Below the pieces are notes generated by a model, which saw nothing but the letters and a program-made list of their open reading frames with translations, did no database searches and had not been told where the DNA came from. This document shows positions 25,194-36,342 of a DNA stretch of 64,000 nt, in pieces (within the stretch, counting starts at the first letter, position 1; each line of letters opens with the position of its first letter). Origin of the DNA: Rhizobium sp. Q54 (GTDB taxonomy: Bacteria; Pseudomonadota; Alphaproteobacteria; Reyranellales; Reyranellaceae); NCBI GenBank assembly GCA_945903635.1, contig CAMDOT010000001.1:1-64000 (forward strand). The letters run 5' to 3'. A program made the translations under genes and the position numbers.

Positions 25194-25655
25194 ATGTCGA
25201 ACGCTTTGCAAGCCCTCGAACTAGAGAAATTCCTCCCCTACCGCCTTTCGGTCCTGGCCCAGCTGGTGAGCGAATCGCTGCATGACCTTTATGCTCAGCC
25301 GTTCGGCCTGTCGGTCACCCAATGGCGCGTCATGGCAGCCCTCGGGCGGTTCGCGCCGCTCACGGCTTCAGATGTGGGGCAACGAATCGTCATGGACAAG
25401 GTGGCGGTCAGCCGGGCCGTCGCAGGCCTGATGAAAAACGGCCTGATCGAACGGGCGACCGACAGCCACGACCGCCGCCGGGCCTCGTTGAAGCTGAGCG
25501 TCCGCGGCCGCGCCGTGCATGCGCGCATCGTGCCGTTGGCACTTGCCTATCAGGAACGCCTCCACGAGGCGCTCAGTCCCGATGAAAGACGGACCTTCGA
25601 TACCTTGTCCGACAGGCTGTTTGCACGTGCCCAAACCCTGCGCCAGACGGGCTAG
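25194..25655 (+). CDS. MarR-family regulator of tyrosine catabolism
   Basis: 153 residues with the MarR winged helix: [20 protein letters not shown], the recognition helix region [19 protein letters not shown], and the wing [17 protein letters not shown]. Divergently placed to hpd over a clear palindrome; by analogy with HpdR/HmgR systems it probably represses the operon until a tyrosine intermediate binds. Start 25194 directly follows the operator, so the mRNA may be leaderless or nearly so. Autoregulation is likely. Confidence 0.88.
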   Translation: MSNALQALELEKFLPYRLSVLAQLVSESLHDLYAQPFGLSVTQWRVMAALGRFAPLTASDVGQRIVMDKVAVSRAVAGLMKNGLIERATDSHDRRRASLKLSVRGRAVHARIVPLALAYQERLHEALSPDERRTFDTLSDRLFARAQTLRQTG

Positions 25656-25674
25656 AACCGTCCCCGCCTCCGCC

Positions 25675-25702
25675 TTGTGGCGCTGACTCGCCATGCTATA
25701 AC
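25675..25702 (+). promoter_or_regulatory. Likely sigma-70 promoter of aroQ-acc operon
   Basis: -35 TTGTGG (25675-25680) and -10 TATAAC (25697-25702) with a 16-base spacer, 30 bases before the TTG start of aroQ. Confidence 0.55.
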
Positions 25703-25731
25703 GCCCGCGATTGTGAATTAGGGAGGCAGGC

Positions 25732-26202
25732 TTGGCTGCAAAGGCTGCCCGGAGTCGGCCGGCACTCAAGCCGGTGCTGATACTCAACGGGCCCAATCTC
25801 AACATGCTGGGCAAGCGGCAGCCTGAGATCTATGGCCATGAAACCCTGGCGGACGTCGAGAAGACGTGCCGGGCCGAGGGGCTGCGCCTGGGCCTGCCGG
25901 TCGAGTTCGCCCAGAGCAACCACGAGGGCGTCCTGGTCGACCTCATTCAGGCTGCGCGCGAGAAGAACGCCGGCATCATCATCAACGCCGGCGCCTACAC
26001 CCATACCTCGGTGGCCCTGCTGGATGCGCTGAATGCCGCCGAACGGCCGACTGTCGAGGTTCACCTCTCCAACATCTACAAGCGTGAGCGCTTTCGGCAT
26101 CATTCCTACATCAGCCCGGCAGCGATCGGCGTGATCGCCGGTCTCGGCACGCAAGGCTACCTTCTGGCCCTCCAGGCGCTGGCCCGCCTGCTGGTTCGCT
26201 GA
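25732..26202 (+). CDS. aroQ: Type II 3-dehydroquinate dehydratase
   Basis: 156 residues; removes water from 3-dehydroquinate in the shikimate pathway. Family motifs: [20 protein letters not shown] with the catalytic tyrosine/arginine loop, [13 protein letters not shown], and [19 protein letters not shown]. The start is TTG at 25732 with GGAGG 6 bases upstream. First gene of an aroQ-accB-accC-aat run, a standard alphaproteobacterial arrangement. Confidence 0.95.
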   Translation: MAAKAARSRPALKPVLILNGPNLNMLGKRQPEIYGHETLADVEKTCRAEGLRLGLPVEFAQSNHEGVLVDLIQAAREKNAGIIINAGAYTHTSVALLDALNAAERPTVEVHLSNIYKRERFRHHSYISPAAIGVIAGLGTQGYLLALQALARLLVR

Positions 26203-26225
26203 CTTTCATCCGGGAGCGATTCTCC

Positions 26226-26687
26226 ATGGCAAAGTTCGAGATGGATACCGAGTTCGTCCGCAAGCTCGCGGAAATTCTCGAGGAGAACGATCTCGGTGAA
26301 ATCGAGCTGGCCGATGGCGACCGCCGGATCCGGATCGCCCGCCCGACGGTAACCTACGCCGCCGCCGCCATGCCCGCCCCCAGCGCCTCCGCTCCGGTCG
26401 CAGTTGCTCCCGCTGCCGCGGCCGCCGCCGGCGCCGGAGACCTCGCCAAGCATCCCGGTGCCGTGAAGTCGCCGATGGTGGGCACCGCCTATCTCGCGCC
26501 GGAGCCCGGCAAGCCCAACTTCGTGGCGGTCGGCGACAAGATCACTGCCGGTCAGACGCTTCTCATCATCGAGGCGATGAAGACCTTCAACCCCATCAAG
26601 GCCCCCAAGGCCGGCACTGTGATACAGATCGTGATCGACAACGCCCAGCCGGTGGAATTCGGTGAAGCGCTGATGATCGTCGAGTAG
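26226..26687 (+). CDS. accB: Biotin carboxyl carrier protein of acetyl-CoA carboxylase
   Basis: 153 residues. The biotinyl domain is C-terminal with the modified lysine Lys119 in IIEAMKTFN; an Ala/Pro linker occupies about 44-72; the N-terminal helical part (FVRKLAEILEENDLGEIEL) is the BCCP signature. It carries CO2 between biotin carboxylase and the carboxyltransferase in the first step of fatty acid synthesis. It is 15 bases before accC. Confidence 0.95.
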   Translation: MAKFEMDTEFVRKLAEILEENDLGEIELADGDRRIRIARPTVTYAAAAMPAPSASAPVAVAPAAAAAAGAGDLAKHPGAVKSPMVGTAYLAPEPGKPNFVAVGDKITAGQTLLIIEAMKTFNPIKAPKAGTVIQIVIDNAQPVEFGEALMIVE

Positions 26688-26702
26688 GGGCGGTCCGGCG
26701 CC

Positions 26703-28046
26703 ATGTTCGACAAGGTCCTGATCGCCAACCGGGGTGAAATCGCGCTTCGCATCCATCGCGCCTGCCGTGAGATGGGAATCCAGACCGTGGCGGTCCACTC
26801 GACGGCCGACAGCGATGCCATGCATGTTCGCCTGGCCGACGAGTCGGTGTGTATCGGCCCTCCGCCAGCGCGTGACAGCTACCTCAACATCCCGGCGATC
26901 CTGTCGGCGGCGACCATTGCAGGCGTCGACGCCATCCATCCCGGATATGGCTTCCTGTCGGAGAATGCGCGCTTCGCTGAGGCGGTCGAGGCGCACGGCT
27001 TCACTTTCATCGGCCCGACACCGCAGCACATCTCGATGATGGGCGACAAGATCGTGGCCAAGCAGACCGCCAAGGAGCTTGGCCTGCCGCTGGTGCCGGG
27101 CTCGCCCGGCCCGGTCAACACGGTCGAAGAGATCGTGGCGCTGGGCACCAAGATCGGCTGGCCTGTGCTGATCAAGGCGGTGGCGGGCGGCGGTGGTCGC
27201 GGCATGAAGGTCGTGGACGATGCCGAGGGCGCGGCCGAGGCCTTTTCGCTGGCCCGCACCGAGGCGAAAGCCGCGTTCAGCAACGACTCGGTCTATCTCG
27301 AGAAGTACCTGCCACGGCCCCGCCACATCGAGATCCAGGTTCTGGGCGACGGTCTGGGCGCGGGCGTGCATCTCGGCGAGCGCGACTGTTCATTGCAGCG
27401 CCGCCATCAGAAGGTGCTGGAAGAGGCGCCCTCGCCTGCCCTCAATCCTGAGCAGCGCAACCGGATCGGTGAATTGGCCGCCGACGCCGTGCGCAAGCTC
27501 AAGTACCGCGGCGCCGGGACGATGGAGTTCCTGTTCCAGGACGGTGAATTCTATTTCATCGAAATGAACACCCGTCTCCAGGTCGAGCATCCGATCACCG
27601 AGGCGGTGACCGGCATCGACCTTGTCCGCGAACAGATCCGCATCGCCTCCGGCGCGCCGCTCGGCATGACCCAGAAGGATATCGTGATCCAGGGCCATGC
27701 CATCGAGTGCCGGATCAACGCCGAGAACCCCGAGACTTTCGTGCCGTGCCCCGGCCTCGTCACGGACTATCACTCACCGGGCGGGCTGGGCGTGCGCGTC
27801 GACTCCGGGCTCTATGCTGGCTACTCGATCCCGCCCTACTATGATTCGATGGTGGCCAAGCTGATCGTAAACGGCGGTAGCCGCAACGAGTGCCTGATGC
27901 GGCTCCGCCGCTGCCTCGAGGAATTCGTGATCGGCGGCATCGACACGACCATCCCACTGCACCGGCGGATTATCGGCGAACAGGCTTTCATCGACGGCGA
28001 TTACGACATCCACTGGCTGGAGAAGCTGGTCGGCCTCAAGAAGTAG
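26703..28046 (+). CDS. accC: Biotin carboxylase subunit of acetyl-CoA carboxylase
   Basis: 447 residues of the ATP-grasp family. It starts FDKVLIANRGEIALRIHRAC; has the glycine-rich ATP loop AVAGGGGRGMKVV, EKYLPRPRHIEIQVLGD, and the metal/ATP site EMNTRLQVEHPITEAVTG. It carboxylates biotin on AccB with ATP and bicarbonate. Length is standard. Stop is 8 bases before aat. Confidence 0.97.
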   Translation: MFDKVLIANRGEIALRIHRACREMGIQTVAVHSTADSDAMHVRLADESVCIGPPPARDSYLNIPAILSAATIAGVDAIHPGYGFLSENARFAEAVEAHGFTFIGPTPQHISMMGDKIVAKQTAKELGLPLVPGSPGPVNTVEEIVALGTKIGWPVLIKAVAGGGGRGMKVVDDAEGAAEAFSLARTEAKAAFSNDSVYLEKYLPRPRHIEIQVLGDGLGAGVHLGERDCSLQRRHQKVLEEAPSPALNPEQRNRIGELAADAVRKLKYRGAGTMEFLFQDGEFYFIEMNTRLQVEHPITEAVTGIDLVREQIRIASGAPLGMTQKDIVIQGHAIECRINAENPETFVPCPGLVTDYHSPGGLGVRVDSGLYAGYSIPPYYDSMVAKLIVNGGSRNECLMRLRRCLEEFVIGGIDTTIPLHRRIIGEQAFIDGDYDIHWLEKLVGLKK

Positions 28047-28054
28047 CCGCCGCC

Positions 28055-28705
28055 ATGCCGGAGATCACCGCCGACCTCCTGCTGCAAGCCTACTGCGTCG
28101 GCGTCTTTCCCATGGGCGAGCGGCGCGACGATCCCAAGCTGCACTGGCTCGACCCCAGACTGCGTGCCGTATTGCCGCTCGACGGCTTCCACCTGTCCCA
28201 GCGGCTCGCCCGGACGGTCCGCGCCGGAAAGTTCGACGTGAGCGCAGACATTGCGTTTGCCGAGACGATGCGCGCCTGCGCCGAGCCGCGGCCTGGACAC
28301 CCCGAGAGCTGGATCAACGAGCCGATCGTCGATCTCTATACCGAGTTGCACCGGCGCGGCCACGCCCACAGCGTCGAATGCCGCATCGGCGACCGCCTGG
28401 TCGGCGGACTCTATGGCGTCTCGGTGGGCGCGGCGTTCTTCGGTGAAAGCATGTTCAGCCGCGAGCGCGATGCCTCGAAGGTGGCGATGGTCCATCTCGT
28501 GGCGCACCTCATCCAGGGCGGCTTCCGCCTGCTCGACTGCCAGTTCATGACCGAGCATCTGCGGAGTTTCGGCGCCATCGAAATCCCGCGCGAGGCATTC
28601 CGGGCACTGCTGGCCGATGCGATCGACCGCCCGGCGACTTTTCAGCGCGAGCTGGGCGGCGCCGAGCCTTGCGCCATCGTGCAGGCCAACACACGGACGT
28701 CGTAG
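28055..28705 (+). CDS. aat: Leucyl/phenylalanyl-tRNA-protein transferase
   Basis: 216 residues; adds Leu/Phe to N-terminal Arg or Lys, marking proteins for ClpS-ClpAP, whose genes are also in this window (40.9-43.7 kb). Motifs: AYCVGVFPMGE, the WLDPRLRAVLPLDGFHLSQRL region, and VGGLYGVSVGAAFFGESMFS. Its last 64 bases overlap the convergent DUF2155 gene. An N-end-rule pathway is therefore fully represented here. Confidence 0.95.
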   Translation: MPEITADLLLQAYCVGVFPMGERRDDPKLHWLDPRLRAVLPLDGFHLSQRLARTVRAGKFDVSADIAFAETMRACAEPRPGHPESWINEPIVDLYTELHRRGHAHSVECRIGDRLVGGLYGVSVGAAFFGESMFSRERDASKVAMVHLVAHLIQGGFRLLDCQFMTEHLRSFGAIEIPREAFRALLADAIDRPATFQRELGGAEPCAIVQANTRTS

Positions 28706-29100
28706 ACGCCGTGATCGAGTGCCGAGAGCGACGGTGTGGAGGCGAACATCCAGCCGGCAAAGAGCTTTTCCTGGGCCTGGCCCGGCTTGTTGTCGACAAT
28801 GGCGAGATAGGCCACCGATTCCGGCGGTGCCTCGGGCACGTTCACCAGACAATCCGCGACGGTAATTTCGAGCGTCCCGAAGCGCGTCGTCTGGCCGACG
28901 GGTGCATAGAAGCGCTGAGTGCGCGCCGTCACCTTATCCAGGCCCTGCAATTCGGCCACGCGCTTGCCCGGCCCGTCGGGGATCGGCCTCAGGTTGGCAT
29001 TGCTGGGCCGTGCCGGTGCAGCTGGAGTCTGGGCGGCGGCCGTGCCGAGGCCCACGGCCAAGGTCAGAATACCCGCCAACACTGTCACCAGCAGGCGCAT
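28642..29100 (-). CDS. DUF2155 secreted protein
   Basis: 152 residues. Signal peptide (cleaved after TAAA/Q near 24), then the DUF2155 core: ARTQRFYAPVGQTTRFGTLEI, ADCLVNVPEAPPESVAYLAI and FAGWMFASTPSLSALDHGVYDVRVLAC, ending with a cysteine. Function unknown; the family is confined largely to alphaproteobacteria and is regularly found beside aat and NDUFA12-like genes. Its end overlaps aat on the other strand by 64 bases. Confidence 0.85.
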   Translation of the reverse strand: MRLLVTVLAGILTLAVGLGTAAAQTPAAPARPSNANLRPIPDGPGKRVAELQGLDKVTARTQRFYAPVGQTTRFGTLEITVADCLVNVPEAPPESVAYLAIVDNKPGQAQEKLFAGWMFASTPSLSALDHGVYDVRVLACTMAQGSAPPSSR

Positions 29101-29102
29101 GC

Positions 29103-29330
29103 TCAGTCTTTTTTGCCGGGGGGCGTCAGCCCGTCGATAAGAGCATGCAGGGCCGCCTTGATCTGATCGACGTCGCATCCCATCAGGACTCCATCCTCGA
29201 GCGCGTCGGCGCAGAGGCTTTCGATCTCCTGCACATTCTGATTCAGGACTTTGATCTTTTCGAGGCACGACACCGGCTTGCCGTCGGCCTGCCGCCAGAC
29301 CGGCGGCGCCTTGGGAGTGTCCGCACTCAT
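29103..29330 (-). CDS. Small conserved protein of unknown function
   Basis: 75 residues, acidic, no signal or membrane segment. Central helix CLEKIKVLNQNVQEIESLCADALEDGVLMGCDVDQIK contains three cysteines (quoted parts: CLEKIKVLNQNVQEI, DALEDGVLMGCDV). I recognise it as a small protein often carried between mlaD and the DUF2155 gene in alphaproteobacteria, but its role is unknown. The ATG at 29330 shares one base with the mlaD stop; a GTG at 29333 would give a 4-base overlap. The tight coupling suggests equal expression with mlaD. Confidence 0.65.
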   Translation of the reverse strand: MSADTPKAPPVWRQADGKPVSCLEKIKVLNQNVQEIESLCADALEDGVLMGCDVDQIKAALHALIDGLTPPGKKD

Positions 29331-29779
29331 CACTTGGATCCGGTGCCACCGAACATGAACTTGGCGATCAGTTCGGTGAGGGGGATGGAATCCTGCGTGT
29401 TCTGGATCTCGCCGTCGGCGCGGATCAGCTTCTTGTCGCCGCCGGGCTCGAGCGACACGACAGTGCCGCCGAGGAGTGATTCGCTCACGATCTTGGCGTT
29501 GGTGTCGGTCGGCAGATCGACATTCGACGAAACCGACAGACGGACGATGGCCTGGTAGGTCTTGGGATCGAGGGTGATGCTCGTGACGGCACCGACCTTC
29601 ACGCCGCTCAGGGTGACGTCGGCGCCGCGCTTCAGTCCGTCGATGCGGCCGAAGCGTGCGACGACTTCATAACCGCTCGGTCCCGTGCGGTCCGACTTGG
29701 CGAAGGCGTAAAACACGAAGACGCCGGCCACCACCAGAACCAATGCACCAACGATCGTCTCGACGATATTACGGCCCAC
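29330..29779 (-). CDS. mlaD: Outer-membrane lipid asymmetry protein MlaD
   Basis: 149 residues. A single N-terminal membrane anchor (IVETIVGALVLVVAGVFVFY), then the MCE domain: YEVVARFGRIDGLKRGADVTLSGVKVGAVTSI (quoted parts: FGRIDGLKRGADV, LSGVKVGAVTSI) and the SLLGGTVVSLEPGG segment. MlaD forms a hexameric ring in the MlaFEDB phospholipid transporter. Start is GTG 29779 with GGAGG upstream. mlaE/mlaF are not adjacent; an MlaE-like gene begins at 63945. Confidence 0.9.
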   Translation of the reverse strand: MGRNIVETIVGALVLVVAGVFVFYAFAKSDRTGPSGYEVVARFGRIDGLKRGADVTLSGVKVGAVTSITLDPKTYQAIVRLSVSSNVDLPTDTNAKIVSESLLGGTVVSLEPGGDKKLIRADGEIQNTQDSIPLTELIAKFMFGGTGSK

Positions 29780-29807
29780 GCCATTCCTCCGTTGCTGCCG
29801 ACGGGTC

Positions 29808-30158
29808 TCAGCCCGGACGCCATGCCTCGTAGTGAGGCTTCGGCTTGTCGCCGCTGCCGAGCGCATGGCCTGGCGGACGATAGGCATGATCGGTGCCCGT
29901 GAGGTTGGCCTGGTGATCCTTCTGCCAGGCCTTGCGCGGCGGGCCGCCCGCGGGCGGGACCATATCGGTCGTGTAGTGCAGCCAGCCATGCCACTCCGGC
30001 GGCACGCGCGAAGCCTCGGCAATACCGTTGTAGATGACCCAGCGTTTGCGCCGGCGCCCGGCGATCACGCGCTTGTCCTGGAAGTAACGGTTGCCTTCAG
30101 CATCGCTGCCGACAGGCGCGCCGTGCAGCTTCGTGAAGAGCCAAGTACCGATCGTCAT
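29808..30158 (-). CDS. NADH:ubiquinone oxidoreductase accessory subunit (NDUFA12/B17.2-like)
   Basis: 116 residues. The family motifs are GSDAEGNRYFQDK, KRWVIYNGIAEASRVPPEWHGWLHYTTD and the basic C-terminal tail. NDUFA12-like subunits are supernumerary parts of alphaproteobacterial and mitochondrial complex I. Soluble, no signal. It starts the minus-strand block NDUFA12-mlaD-small protein-DUF2155 and is divergent from nrdJ. (Quoted motifs are parts of a longer conserved core at 23-72.). Confidence 0.92.
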   Translation of the reverse strand: MTIGTWLFTKLHGAPVGSDAEGNRYFQDKRVIAGRRRKRWVIYNGIAEASRVPPEWHGWLHYTTDMVPPAGGPPRKAWQKDHQANLTGTDHAYRPPGHALGSGDKPKPHYEAWRPG

Positions 30159-30325
30159 GAAGGAACCACGCCTCGAAATGTGACCGCGCCGCTTGTACGC
30201 GCGCGCTCGATGACGCGCAACGCAACGCCATCCGTGTGTCTTCGCAGTCGTTCGACGACATGCGATTCGCTCGATCGGATGACCTGTTGCACGCTTGCAT
30301 CATCTAGTATCATCAACACCATGGT

Positions 30326-30359
30326 CTACAAAATGTAGTTGCGCACACAAGATTTTGTA
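30326..30359. promoter_or_regulatory. Paired inverted 13-mers (NrdR-box-like) before nrdJ
   Basis: TACAAAATGTAGT (30327-30339) and, on the other strand, TACAAAATCTTGT (30347-30359) agree at 11 of 13 positions and resemble the NrdR box ACACwATATnTwGT. Centres are about 20 bases apart, roughly two helical turns; classical NrdR pairs are about three turns apart, so the assignment is tentative. They lie ~100 bases before the nrdJ start. The rest of the 299-base NDUFA12-nrdJ gap (30159-30457) shows no B12-box or other riboswitch motif. Confidence 0.4.
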
Positions 30360-30457
30360 ATTTACTATCACCCGGTGCCTATATGTGCGTGCTCAATTTC
30401 AAGAGAGCACACCCCGCTAGGGAACAAATGACGGGAACTGGGCACGGGGGATCGTCG

Positions 30458-34153
<3,696 letters not shown>

Positions 34154-34231
34154 CCGTGTGTGGCGTAGCGTACCCGCGTAAGCCGGGGCCCTCGCGGTTG
34201 GGGACCTCACAGCTAACCATAGGAGACAGTT

Positions 34232-34288
34232 ATGGCTGCTAAGAAAAAGGCTGCTAAGAAGAAGGCTGATAAGAAGAAGAAGCAGTAG
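34232..34288 (+). CDS. 18-residue lysine-rich small ORF
   Basis: MAAKKKAAKKKADKKKKQ, preceded by AGGAG 7 bases before the ATG. It is 12 of 18 residues lysine, with AAKKK units like the tails of bacterial histone-H1-like proteins. It stands 78 bases after nrdJ and 15 bases before a run of RNA hairpins. The clear ribosome site argues it is translated; the product could bind nucleic acid, or its translation could be the regulatory event for the RNA downstream. Not recognised. Confidence 0.5.
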   Translation: MAAKKKAAKKKADKKKKQ

Positions 34289-34303
34289 ACAGGAAAGGGC
34301 GTA

Positions 34304-34490
34304 GGCCAAGGTTTACCTTGGCCCCTCTAACCAAACGCCTTTCGGCTTCCGCGTGGGTGCCCTCACGGGCCCCACCGGAAGCCACCTTCAGAAGACGAGC
34401 TCAATGCCAACGCGACATCTCCGCTTGCGGAGGTGGAAAGGCGAAACTGGATAAGCGTCCGGCGACTTCGGTCTGCCGGACTCTTTTTTT
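34304..34490 (+). ncRNA. Structured RNA with three-way junction and intrinsic terminator
   Basis: Hairpin 34304-34323 (GGCCAAGG/CCTTGGCC) is followed by a junction closed by CGCCTTTC (34336-34343) pairing with GAAAGGCG (34436-34443). Inside it, stem two 34344-34383 (GGCTTCCG/CGGAAGCC plus GTGGG/CCCAC) abuts the left closing strand and stem three 34416-34435 (CTCCGC/GCGGAG plus flanking pairs) abuts the right one, leaving a 32-base single strand. A terminator hairpin, GTCCGGC/GCCGGAC (34457-34481), ends in seven Ts. Everything is complementary with almost no mismatches. No protein frame fits. It may be a small RNA from the nrdJ-ORF transcript or a leader device; the class is not recognised. 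Confidence 0.6.
34457..34490 (+). terminator. Intrinsic terminator of the structured RNA
   Basis: Seven-pair GC-rich stem 34457-34463 / 34475-34481, then CTTTTTTT-type tract ending at 34490. It also separates the nrdJ transcript from the TetR promoter at 34513. Confidence 0.9.
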
Positions 34491-34512
34491 GCCTGCTTTG
34501 AATGCCCACGCC

Positions 34513-34568
34513 TTGAAGGGGACTAGGTTCCGCTTTACATAGCGGAATATGAATACTGACCATTCAGT
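34513..34568 (+). promoter_or_regulatory. Promoter and TetR-type operator at the efflux operon
   Basis: -35 TTGAAG (34513-34518), 16-base spacer, -10 TTACAT (34535-34540). An inverted repeat ACTGACCATTCAGT (34555-34568) lies just downstream, over the first codons of the regulator gene. Such ACTGA/TCAGT palindromes are usual for AcrR-type repressors, so self-repression is likely. Confidence 0.6.
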
Positions 34569-35196
34569 CAATATCTCTCCTCCGGCGTCCCGGACCCGCC
34601 GGCCGGAGGATCGTGCTTCCGAAATCGCCCGAGCGGCGCTCGAACTGTTCGTCACGCGGGGCTTTGCCGCCACCAAGCTAGAGGATGTCGCCAAGGCCGC
34701 ATCGGTCAGCAAGGGGCTCCCCTACCTCTACTTCAAGAACAAGGAAGAACTCTTCAAGGCGGTCATCACCGAGGCGGTGGGCGGGCCATTGGCCGAGGCG
34801 ACGGACATGATCGACCGCTTCGAGGGCTCGAGCGAAGACTTGCTGCGCGAACTCGTCCGCGGTTTTCGCGCCTTCGAGGAAAGCCCGGCCGGCGGCGTGA
34901 TCAAATTGATCCTGGCCGAGGCTGGCAATTTCCCCGACGTGGCCCGGTTCTACTGCGCCCATTTCGATCTGCGCGGACGCGACCTGTTCATTCGGGCTCT
35001 GCAACGCGGCATCAGGCGCGGTGAATTCCGTTCGCTCGCGAACGTTGACGCGACCGCCATCATCATTGCCCAGCCACTTGCCATGTTCTCGGTCTGGAAG
35101 CGTTCCCTCGCCCCCTACGACCCGACCAATACGATCGATAGCGACCAGTTCTACGCCGCCTACCTCGACTTCATTTTCAAGGGGCTCCATCCATGA
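34549..35196 (+). CDS. TetR/AcrR-family repressor of the RND efflux operon
   Basis: 215 residues. N-terminal HTH: IARAALELFVTRGFAATKLEDVA followed by the recognition helix KGLPYLYFKNKEELFKAV; the rest is an all-helical ligand domain (TetR_C of the AcrR type). It precedes the adaptor gene with a 4-base ATGA overlap, so regulator and pump are translated together. Start 34549 has a weak ribosome site and overlaps its own operator, but no better Met exists. (Quoted helices are parts of residues 25-75.). Confidence 0.88.
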   Translation: MNTDHSVNISPPASRTRRPEDRASEIARAALELFVTRGFAATKLEDVAKAASVSKGLPYLYFKNKEELFKAVITEAVGGPLAEATDMIDRFEGSSEDLLRELVRGFRAFEESPAGGVIKLILAEAGNFPDVARFYCAHFDLRGRDLFIRALQRGIRRGEFRSLANVDATAIIIAQPLAMFSVWKRSLAPYDPTNTIDSDQFYAAYLDFIFKGLHP

Positions 35197-36332
35197 GCGC
35201 CAGGCGCAAACTCGTGATCGGCGCCGTTGCGGCCATCGTCCTTGCCGCCGCCGCAGGCGGTGCCGTCGCATGGAAGAGCGGCAAGGGCGCGCCGGCGCCG
35301 GCCGCCGGCGTGGAGACCACCCGGACCGCCGACCGTGCGATCGAGCTGATCCCAGCCGAGCTGCATACGATCAGGCCGCGTGGCCTGGTCGATGTCGTGC
35401 GCTTCACCGGCACGACGCAGCCCGTCGACCAGACCATCGTCAAGGCGCGCGTTGCCGGCCGCCTGGCCGAGGTGCTGGTGCGCGAGGGCGACCACGTCAC
35501 CAAGGGCCAGGTGCTGGCTCGCTTCGAGGTCGCGGAGCTGCAGTCGAAGGTCAACGAACGCCGCTCCGCGGTCGAGGCCGCCCGTGCCGACGCGCGGTGG
35601 ACGGCGCGCGACCGCTCGGACAAGGAGTCCCTGGCCTCACGCAACATCGTCTCGCAGTCCGCCGCCGACCAGGCGCGGTCCACGGCCGAAAACAGGTCCT
35701 CGATGGTCGCCGTCGCCGAAGCCCAGCTCGAGGTGGCGATGCGGAACCTGGCCGACGCCCAGGTGGTGGCCCCATTCGACGCCGTGGTCGGCGAACGCAT
35801 CGCCAACCAGGGCGAGTCGCTGCCGATCGACGGCAAGATCCTGACACTCCTCGATACCAGCCACGTCGAAATCGCGGCCCAAATGCCGGCCGCCGACGTC
35901 GTCCGCCTGAAAGTCGGCCAGCCGGTGACCGCAACCCTGGAGGGTTTCGACGGCCGCGTTTTCAGCGGTCGCATCACCCGCATCAGCCCGACGACCCAGA
36001 CCGGATCGCGTTCGATCCCGGTCTATGTCGAGATCACCGATCGCCACGAGTCGCTGCGCGGCGGCCTGTTCGGCACCGGCACCGTCATCGTCAAGGAAAA
36101 GGACCACGCGCTTGCCGTGCCGGTCTCGGCGATGCGCAAGGACGATCAGGGCGAATTCGTCCTCGTCGTCGAAAACGCCGTCCTGGTGCGCAAGCCAGTC
36201 GGTGTCGTGCGCACCTGGTCGCGCGGCGAGCTGGTCGAGGTCAAGGGCCTCGAGGCGGGCATGCAGATCGTCTCCGCGCCCCTGCCCGGCCTTCGTGCGG
36301 GGCAGAGAGTGAAGATCGTCGAGACGAGATAG
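35193..36332 (+). CDS. RND efflux periplasmic adaptor
   Basis: 379 residues. N-terminal membrane anchor/signal (KLVIGAVAAIVLAAAAGGAVAW), then the lipoyl half-domains (RVAGRLAEVLVREGDHVTKG and QVVAPFDAVVGERIANQGE) around a coiled-coil hairpin, and beta-barrel and proximal domains. It links the RND pump to an outer-membrane channel. No outer-membrane factor gene is adjacent. Located between the TetR gene (4-base overlap) and the pump gene (10 bases). Confidence 0.92.
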   Translation: MSARRKLVIGAVAAIVLAAAAGGAVAWKSGKGAPAPAAGVETTRTADRAIELIPAELHTIRPRGLVDVVRFTGTTQPVDQTIVKARVAGRLAEVLVREGDHVTKGQVLARFEVAELQSKVNERRSAVEAARADARWTARDRSDKESLASRNIVSQSAADQARSTAENRSSMVAVAEAQLEVAMRNLADAQVVAPFDAVVGERIANQGESLPIDGKILTLLDTSHVEIAAQMPAADVVRLKVGQPVTATLEGFDGRVFSGRITRISPTTQTGSRSIPVYVEITDRHESLRGGLFGTGTVIVKEKDHALAVPVSAMRKDDQGEFVLVVENAVLVRKPVGVVRTWSRGELVEVKGLEAGMQIVSAPLPGLRAGQRVKIVETR

Positions 36333-36342
36333 GCCCACGGCG

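Noticed and set aside
30159-30457. Possible cobalamin riboswitch before the B12-dependent reductase gene
   Set aside because: No B12-box-like conserved segment or matching stems could be found; inverted 13-mers are the only clear feature.
34304-34490. TPP riboswitch, because CTGGATAA occurs near 34447
   Set aside because: The CTGAGA element and the other TPP core segments are missing and the fold differs.
34304-34490. 4.5S, 6S or two-piece tmRNA
   Set aside because: The 4.5S GGTCAGGTCCGGAAGG-type core, the 6S open bubble and a tmRNA tag sequence are all absent.
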